Assembly: GCF_900638585.1 (NCBI RefSeq) | Contig: NZ_LR134523.1 | Coordinates: forward strand, 584,001 to 648,000 | From: Aedoeadaptatus ivorii | GTDB lineage: Bacteria > Bacillota > Clostridia > Tissierellales > Peptoniphilaceae | DNA: 64,000 nucleotides | Reading direction: 5' to 3' | In this document: positions 59,075 to 64,000 of the stretch, one piece after another | Layout of the letters: each line of letters begins with the position of its first letter | How positions within the stretch are numbered: position 1 is the stretch's first letter | Translations under genes and position numbers: made by a program | Notes under the pieces: generated by a model | Database searches by the model: none | Seen by the model: only the letters and a program-made list of their open reading frames with translations | Told to the model about the DNA's origin: nothing

Positions 59075-59737
59075 ATGATACGAGTACTGATAGGAACCGC
59101 CGGCGGCGTGGGAACGAGCGCCATCGCGCGGGATTTTGCAAGAGAAAAGGACGGGGCGCTTCTGATCGAAGCGAGCAATCGCATGCGCGTGCAAGATCTA
59201 TTTGTAGAGGGCGCGGACAGCCATATCTACGATTATTACGATTGGATCTCCGGGCGCATAGAGTCGGAAAAAATCCCCTTTCGACACGAAGCGTACGATC
59301 TCATACAAGGGAACCCCTTTCAGGACGCCGAAGACGTGGCAGAGAGCGACTTTGCAGCTGCCGTGGCGGCGTTGGCGTATGAGGAGATCGTCGTCGACCT
59401 CTCCCGTTACAGAGACGTAGACCTCCTTCGCTGGATCCAAGCGGCGGATGTGGTCCACCCCGTACTGCGCGCCGATGCGGTGTCGGAAAGGGGGCTCGAC
59501 CGTATCCTCCTGTTGCTGATGCGGCATCGTATCGACGCCGACATTCGCCCGATCTACAACCGCCTGCTTCCGGGCGGGAGAGAAAAAATAGACGTAGACA
59601 AATGGGCGGAAGATGCGGTATTGTATTTTGAAGAGTCCGAAAATGTGCGGTTTACGACAGAAGAAACTGCGCCCGCCGCGAAAGAAGAGAAGACCGCGGG
59701 GCGTTTTTGGGATATTTTCCGACCGAAGAGGCAGTAG
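59075..59737 (+). CDS. MinD/ParA-like protein with degenerate Walker A
   Basis: 220 residues. The N-terminus MIRVLIGTAGGVGTSAIARDFAREK aligns with MinD (usual KGGVGKT), but both Lys residues of the deviant Walker A are missing (AGGVGTS). The later strand EEIVVDLSRYRDVDLLRWIQ AADVVHPVL resembles the MinD VVDxP region and what follows. It lies one base after PBP2, where minCD often sit in Firmicutes. It is probably a non-ATP-hydrolysing relative or scaffold. C-terminal 40 residues are charged. Confidence 0.68.
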   Translation: MIRVLIGTAGGVGTSAIARDFAREKDGALLIEASNRMRVQDLFVEGADSHIYDYYDWISGRIESEKIPFRHEAYDLIQGNPFQDAEDVAESDFAAAVAALAYEEIVVDLSRYRDVDLLRWIQAADVVHPVLRADAVSERGLDRILLLLMRHRIDADIRPIYNRLLPGGREKIDVDKWAEDAVLYFEESENVRFTTEETAPAAKEEKTAGRFWDIFRPKRQ

Positions 59738-59803
59738 GAAAGCTACTGTCTTTTCTTATATGCGGGGACGCGTCCCGTCGATAGAAAGGCGAAGAGGAGT
59801 GCT

Positions 59804-61663
59804 ATGATTCAATCGGAAAAGCTGGAGAAATGTCTGAAAAAAGTAGAAAAGCCCGCTCGCTATATCGGCAGCGAACTGAACAGCATCTACAAAGAGGATC
59901 CGAAACTGCGTTTTGCATTCTGTTTCCCCGACGTCTACGAGGTGGGCATGAGCCATTTGGGAATGCAGATTTTGTATTTTGCCATCAACGAACAGCCCCT
60001 CCTCGCATGCGAGCGCGCCTTTGCGCCCTGGCCGGATATGGCGGAGGAGATGAAAAAGGAATCGATCCCCCTCTACGGATTGGAATCGAAGTTGCCCCTT
60101 TCCGAGTTCGACGTGGTGGGCTTTACCCTCCAATACGAAATGAGTTATACCAACATCCTCTATATGTTGGATCTCGCGAACATTCCCTACAAGGCCGACG
60201 CGCGGCGAGAAGACGATCCCATCATTATCGCCGGCGGTCCTTGTGCCACGACGCCGGAGCCCTTGGCAGATTTTATCGACTGTTTCGTCGTCGGGGAAGG
60301 GGAAGAGATAAATATCCGCCTTCTGGAGACCGTGCGACGGGGAAAGGAAGCGGGAAAGAAAAAGCGCGAGATCTTGCGAGATCTTGCAGAGCTCGAGGGC
60401 ATCTATATCCCCGCCTTTTACGCAGTGGATTACGACGAAAACGGACTGATCGCCGGGCGCCGCGCCCTCGTACCGGAGGCGAAGGAGACGATTTGCCGCA
60501 TACGCCTTCACGATATGAACGAAGGCTTTCAACTGGATCGGCAGATCGTGCCCTTTATCGAAACGGTACACGATCGGGCGGTGGTGGAGCTCTTTCGCGG
60601 CTGCACGCAGGGTTGCCGCTTTTGCCAGGCGGGGATGATGTATCGTCCCATCCGTGAGCGCGATACCGAAACGCTCCTTACCATGGCGGACAACATCCTT
60701 AAAAACACCGGCTACGACGAGGTGTCTTTGACCTCGCTTTCTTCGTGCGATTATCGCATGTTGATGCCTTTGGTCGACGAATTGGTGCGGCGGTATGAAT
60801 CGGACAATGTGGGCATCAGCCTGCCGTCGCTGCGCCTGGACAGCTTTATCGTCGACGTACTGCGCCAAATCGAAAAGGTGCGAAAGAGCGGCCTCACCTT
60901 TGCCCCCGAAGCGGGGAGCCAAAGAATGCGCGATGTGATCAACAAAAACGTCACCGAAGAGGATCTCATGTGGGTGGTGAACAGCGTCTTTGCCGAAGGG
61001 TGGAGCCGCATTAAGCTCTACTTTATGATCGGCCTGCCGGGCGAGGAGATGGAAGATGCCCTGGGCATACGCGATCTCGCCTATAAGGTGAAAGAGGCGT
61101 TTTTCGATCGCCCCAAAGAAGAGATTCGCGGGCATTTTACAGTGACCGCATCGGCGTCGTGCTTCGTTCCCAAGGGGTTCACCCCCTTTCAATGGGCGCC
61201 GCAGGACAGCCTCGAGACCTTTTTCGAGAAAATTCAGGCGCTGCGTGGGTCGATACGCGATCCCAAGGTAAAGTTTCAGTACCACGACCCCTATACTTCG
61301 CGCATGGAGGCGATCCTCGCCCGGGGCGACCGGCGGACGGGGGCTTTGATCCAAGAGGCCTATACGCGAGGACAGATCTTCGACGGCTGGAGCGAATACT
61401 TCCGCTACGATGTTTGGGAGCAGGCGATGGAGGCCGCCGGGATCGACGGCGACTTTTACGCCAATCGCACCCGCGCCTTTGACGAGATTTTGCCCTGGGA
61501 TTTTATCGACATCGGCGTCAGCAAAGCGTATCTGAAAAAAGAGTACCAAAAGGCGATGGAAGGCATTACGACGCCGGATTGCCGGGGTGCCTGCAATGGC
61601 TGCGGCATCCGAAACTGCGAAATGTGGGAGGAATTTCATGCAACTGCGCCTGGCATTCAGTAA
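59804..61663 (+). CDS. B12-binding radical SAM protein (TIGR03960 type)
   Basis: 619 residues. An N-terminal cobalamin-binding-like domain (YEVGMSHLGMQILYFAINEQ, then FDVVGFTLQYEMSYTNIL) precedes the radical SAM core with CTQGCRFC (about residue 267) and SLTSLSSCDYRML, GISLPSLRLDSF and GLTFAPEAGSQRMRD. A Cys-rich end CRGACNGCGIRNCEMW follows. Reaction unknown. It overlaps the DUF2344 gene by 26 bases; the two are sometimes fused in other bacteria and probably act together in tRNA or rRNA modification (inference). Confidence 0.9.
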   Translation: MIQSEKLEKCLKKVEKPARYIGSELNSIYKEDPKLRFAFCFPDVYEVGMSHLGMQILYFAINEQPLLACERAFAPWPDMAEEMKKESIPLYGLESKLPLSEFDVVGFTLQYEMSYTNILYMLDLANIPYKADARREDDPIIIAGGPCATTPEPLADFIDCFVVGEGEEINIRLLETVRRGKEAGKKKREILRDLAELEGIYIPAFYAVDYDENGLIAGRRALVPEAKETICRIRLHDMNEGFQLDRQIVPFIETVHDRAVVELFRGCTQGCRFCQAGMMYRPIRERDTETLLTMADNILKNTGYDEVSLTSLSSCDYRMLMPLVDELVRRYESDNVGISLPSLRLDSFIVDVLRQIEKVRKSGLTFAPEAGSQRMRDVINKNVTEEDLMWVVNSVFAEGWSRIKLYFMIGLPGEEMEDALGIRDLAYKVKEAFFDRPKEEIRGHFTVTASASCFVPKGFTPFQWAPQDSLETFFEKIQALRGSIRDPKVKFQYHDPYTSRMEAILARGDRRTGALIQEAYTRGQIFDGWSEYFRYDVWEQAMEAAGIDGDFYANRTRAFDEILPWDFIDIGVSKAYLKKEYQKAMEGITTPDCRGACNGCGIRNCEMWEEFHATAPGIQ

Positions 61664-62321
61664 AAAAGGGATGATTAAATTTATTTCCCACCTCGATACT
61701 GTGCGTGTCTTTACCCGCGCCATTCAACGGGCGAAAATCCCGGTCCTCTGGTCCGAGGGCTTCAACCCCCATCAGAAGCTTTCCATTGCACAGCCTCTGA
61801 GCGTGGGAACCGAGAGCGAATACGAGGTGGCGGATTTCGAGGTGGAAGACGGCACCGACCCCGAAGCCGTGAAGCGGGCGCTGAACGAGGCGCTTCCCGA
61901 CGGCATTCGGATCCTCGCGATAAAGGACGACTTCGACGCGACATCGGTGTTCGAGCGCATCGAAACCTCGCGCTACCGGCTGTTCTTTCCCGCGACGATC
62001 TATCCCGCAATAGAAGCACTCGGGGAGATCACCGAACGCGCCCTGGCGCGGGAGGAAATCCTCGTTCGGCGGCGCAAGAAAAAGGGCAAAAAGCGGATCT
62101 TTATCGACGAGGACATTAAACCTGATATATTTTCGATCGAATGGAAAGAAGAACGGGGCGGCAGCGCCCTCTACGCCCTGTTAAAGGCGGGCGGCCACGG
62201 CAATCTGCGGCCCGACCGATTTTTGGCTGGCGTATTCGAAGAATCCGGCCTGGATACGGACTATGTGCAAATCAGGAGGATGATGAGTATGGATCGTGAC
62301 GGCAATGAAGTACAAATCTGA
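61638..62321 (+). CDS. DUF2344 protein, partner of the radical SAM enzyme (TIGR03936)
   Basis: 227 residues from ATG 61638 (GGAGGAATTTC). LRLAFSKKGMIKFISHLDTVR then RAKIPVLWSEGFNPHQKLS is the family signature. It always accompanies the TIGR03960 radical SAM protein and commonly RNase G and rplU. Start lies within the preceding gene. Confidence 0.9.
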   Translation: MQLRLAFSKKGMIKFISHLDTVRVFTRAIQRAKIPVLWSEGFNPHQKLSIAQPLSVGTESEYEVADFEVEDGTDPEAVKRALNEALPDGIRILAIKDDFDATSVFERIETSRYRLFFPATIYPAIEALGEITERALAREEILVRRRKKKGKKRIFIDEDIKPDIFSIEWKEERGGSALYALLKAGGHGNLRPDRFLAGVFEESGLDTDYVQIRRMMSMDRDGNEVQI

Positions 62322-63486
62322 CGCCTTTTTATTTGTCGATGCGGAAGAGCCGAAACTGATGGGCCGAATCGAATCCGGCGTCTTAAAGGAGATCCACCTC
62401 TTCGGCAGGTCGTCGATGGTGGGAAATATATACCGCGGCTATGTAAAAAATGTCCTGCCCGCCATGGACTGCGCCTTCGTCGACTTCGGCGAGGGCGAAG
62501 CGGGCTACCTCCCCATGAAATATGTCTATCCGCTTCCGTATCGAAAGTCGATCAAAGGCGGCGATACGGTGATCGTCGAGGTCAAAAAGATGCCTTTGGG
62601 GGACAAGCGCGCGGTTCTTTCTACCGATTACAGCCTGCGCGGGGAGTATCTGGTCCTCTTGCCCGCCAATCGCGGGGTGCGAATCTCGAAAAAAATCGAA
62701 GACGACGCCGCCCGCACGCGCCTCAAGCGCTGGGCAGAAGGGCTGCCCGACCGTCCGGGTTTGATCGTCCGCACCGAGGCGATGGCGTGCGATGCCGATG
62801 TGTTGGAGCGGGAATACCTGCGGCTGGCGGAGATCGCAGAGGCGATCGAAAAAGAAAGAAATTTTTTGCCCCCGACCAAGCGTCTCCGATCGGACAATCT
62901 GCAGGCGAGTCTGTTTGTCCGCCACCCGGAGCTTCCGATCGTAATCAATGATCACGCCGTCGAAAAATACATTTCCGATTCCTATCGGACCGTCTACGAT
63001 CCTTCCTTCAGTTTGCGGGGACTGGCCCAATATCGAAAGCAATTCGACGAACTCTTTTTTGGCGTCGTCCCCCTTCCTTCGGGCGGCAATATCGTCATCG
63101 ACGAAACCGAAGCCTGCGTCTGTATCGACGTCAACAGCGCATCGGTCAAGAAGCAGGGGAGTTTTCAGGCGATGCGAAGGTCCGTCAATGCCGAGGCGAT
63201 GGAGGCGTGTATTGCACAGATTCTGCTGCGCAATATCAGCGGCATGATCGTCATCGACTTTTTGCACGGTATGGACGAGGAGGAAAAGGCGGAGATCGCC
63301 GAAAGATTTCGTCGCGGACTCGCGGACGATCCCATGAATTCTACGGTCTACGGCTTTACCGCCATGGGCCTGTTTGAGCTTTCTCGCCAGCGACGGGAAG
63401 CCTCATTTCCCGCCGCCTACCGGGCGCGAAAAACCCAGAACCGCGAGCGCATAAAAAAAGAGATTTCTCGAGAGAAAAAATTGTAA
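62296..63486 (+). CDS. rng: Ribonuclease G/E-type endoribonuclease, short form
   Basis: 396 residues from GTG 62296, overlapping DUF2344 by 26 bases; ATG 62305 is an alternative. An S1-like N-terminus (VGNIYRGYVKNVLPAMDCAFVDFGEGEAGYL) is followed by the DNase I-like core with both metal-ligand Asp residues (CVCIDVNSAS and MIVIDFLHGM). It ends at the subdomain before the zinc-link CPxCxG, which is absent, and is about 90 residues shorter than E. coli RNase G. Zinc-mediated dimerisation is therefore not expected. Processes 16S rRNA 5' ends or mRNA. Confidence 0.9.
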   Translation: MTAMKYKSDAFLFVDAEEPKLMGRIESGVLKEIHLFGRSSMVGNIYRGYVKNVLPAMDCAFVDFGEGEAGYLPMKYVYPLPYRKSIKGGDTVIVEVKKMPLGDKRAVLSTDYSLRGEYLVLLPANRGVRISKKIEDDAARTRLKRWAEGLPDRPGLIVRTEAMACDADVLEREYLRLAEIAEAIEKERNFLPPTKRLRSDNLQASLFVRHPELPIVINDHAVEKYISDSYRTVYDPSFSLRGLAQYRKQFDELFFGVVPLPSGGNIVIDETEACVCIDVNSASVKKQGSFQAMRRSVNAEAMEACIAQILLRNISGMIVIDFLHGMDEEEKAEIAERFRRGLADDPMNSTVYGFTAMGLFELSRQRREASFPAAYRARKTQNRERIKKEISREKKL

Positions 63487-63509
63487 TTTCTAAAAAATTG
63501 TGGTATCAT
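63481..63509 (+). promoter_or_regulatory. Promoter of rplU
   Basis: TTGTAA (63481-63486, spanning the rng stop), 17 bases, TATCAT (63504-63509) with TGG before it. Confidence 0.65.
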
Positions 63510-63515
63510 ACTTTG

Positions 63516-63587
63516 ATGTAACCGCACCTAAACAGGTCAGAAGCGAATCACCTGTTGGGGCGAGTCTTATTATGAGGAGGTGCTACA
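63516..63587 (+). promoter_or_regulatory. Ribosomal protein L21 leader
   Basis: The 72-base leader of rplU has ACCGCACC, a stem AACAGGT (63531-63537) / ACCTGTT (63550-63556), GGGGCGAGTC and the Shine-Dalgarno GAGGAGGTG. This order fits the Firmicute L21 leader, thought to be bound by L21 for autoregulation. Confidence 0.75.
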
Positions 63588-63896
63588 ATGTACGCAGTTA
63601 TCGAAACCGGCGGAAAGCAATACACCGTTCACGAAGGCGACTTGGTGAAAGTGGAAAAGCTCGACGCGAACGAAGGGGATTCCGTATCCTTTGACAAAGT
63701 TCTCCTGGTACAGGAAGAAGGCGGTCTGAAGGTCGGCAAACCCTATGTAGAAGGTGCAAAAGTCGAAGCAAAGGTCCTGAAACAGGCCAAAGACAAAAAG
63801 GTCATCGTCTACAAGTTCAAGGCGAAGAAGAACGAACGTAAGAAAAAAGGCCATCGCCAACCGTATACGCTCGTAGAAATCGGCAAATTGGCATAA
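63588..63896 (+). CDS. rplU: 50S ribosomal protein L21
   Basis: 102 residues. [20 protein letters not shown] and the ending [16 protein letters not shown] with GHRQPYT are hallmarks of L21. Start has the GAGGAGGTG site. The Prp gene starts with the last A of its stop codon. Confidence 0.98.
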   Translation: MYAVIETGGKQYTVHEGDLVKVEKLDANEGDSVSFDKVLLVQEEGGLKVGKPYVEGAKVEAKVLKQAKDKKVIVYKFKAKKNERKKKGHRQPYTLVEIGKLA

Positions 63897-64000
63897 TGAC
63901 GAAGATCGTACTCTACTTTCGCGACGGAAAGCCCATCGGCTTTTCTGCGCGGGAGCACGCGGGAGACGGGGACGAGATCGGCGAAATCGTCTGTAACGGC
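63896..64000 (+). CDS. prp: Ribosomal-processing cysteine protease Prp (5' part, cut by window end)
   Basis: 35 codons visible: [35 protein letters not shown]. The catalytic His (HAG) and Cys (IVCNG) are spaced as in Prp/YsxB, which removes the N-terminal extension of L27 in Firmicutes. The ATG overlaps the rplU stop (TAATG), the standard rplU-prp-rpmA order. The L27 gene should follow outside the window. Confidence 0.92.
   Translation, partial: MTKIVLYFRDGKPIGFSAREHAGDGDEIGEIVCNG

Noticed and set aside
59756-61723. A 655-codon minus-strand open frame opposite the radical SAM gene (also long frames opposite glyS at 1623-2819 and PPSR at 3987-5030)
   Set aside because: They are antisense shadows created by codon bias; translation shows no family features and they lack ribosome sites, while the plus-strand genes are well-conserved.

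Overview
The window looks like the chromosome of a low-to-mid GC anaerobic Firmicute. A Clostridia/Tissierellia-type relative (for example Peptoniphilaceae) is my inference, at low confidence. Supporting signs are two-subunit glycyl-tRNA synthetase, the block CcpN-like repressor / PPDK regulatory protein / dGTPase / dnaG / rpoD / trmK / nif3, a type A RNase P RNA, the clostridial rnfCDGEAB order, a TPP riboswitch, an L21 leader, and remnants of an SPP1-like siphophage. The backbone is clearly GC-richer than the AT-rich island at about 31.9-37.5 kb.

Layout. 1-10.5 kb: recO (3' end), glyQ-glyS, ccpN-like, PPSR, dgt-like, dnaG, rpoD, trmK, nif3 and rnpB, nearly all on + and closely packed. 10.5-18.2 kb: a CapA-like lipoprotein, then minus-strand genes: a thiamine-precursor ABC transporter operon behind a TPP riboswitch, aspartate kinase, a large zinc-ribbon membrane protein and a tiny Ala-rich lipoprotein. 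18.3-31.7 kb: dnaX-ybaB-recR, a GerMN lipoprotein, ftsH, malQ-glgP-xre (glycogen/maltodextrin use), tRNA-Lys, an OatA-like membrane protein and an M18 aminopeptidase.

31.75-38.0 kb is the accessory region: a decayed prophage directly behind tRNA-Leu(CAA). Integrase, a sigma-like regulator, portal and scaffold genes are broken or truncated. The genes that still read cleanly are a HigBA-type toxin-antitoxin pair, a RelBE-type pair just beyond, and a head-morphogenesis (MuF/gp7) protein carrying a C-terminal ADP-ribosyltransferase domain with a small gene overlapping its end. A nested hairpin array at 37.12-37.24 kb may be a structured RNA. The MuF-ART gene, its small partner and this RNA candidate are the most interesting part of the window.

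38-64 kb: DUF898 protein, polA-coaE-peptide-binding lipoprotein, two tandem tRNA-Leu genes (GAG, CAG), a secreted stalk-domain protein behind a 16-T tract, a compact carboxyltransferase plus biotin carrier, the Rnf ion pump with NusG-II and Gx-transporter partners, maf-radC-mreC-mreD-PBP2 (no mreB), a MinD-like protein without Walker lysines, a B12-binding radical SAM protein with its DUF2344 partner, RNase G, and the L21 leader with rplU and prp (cut by the window end). No CRISPR array, rRNA or complete insertion sequence was seen.
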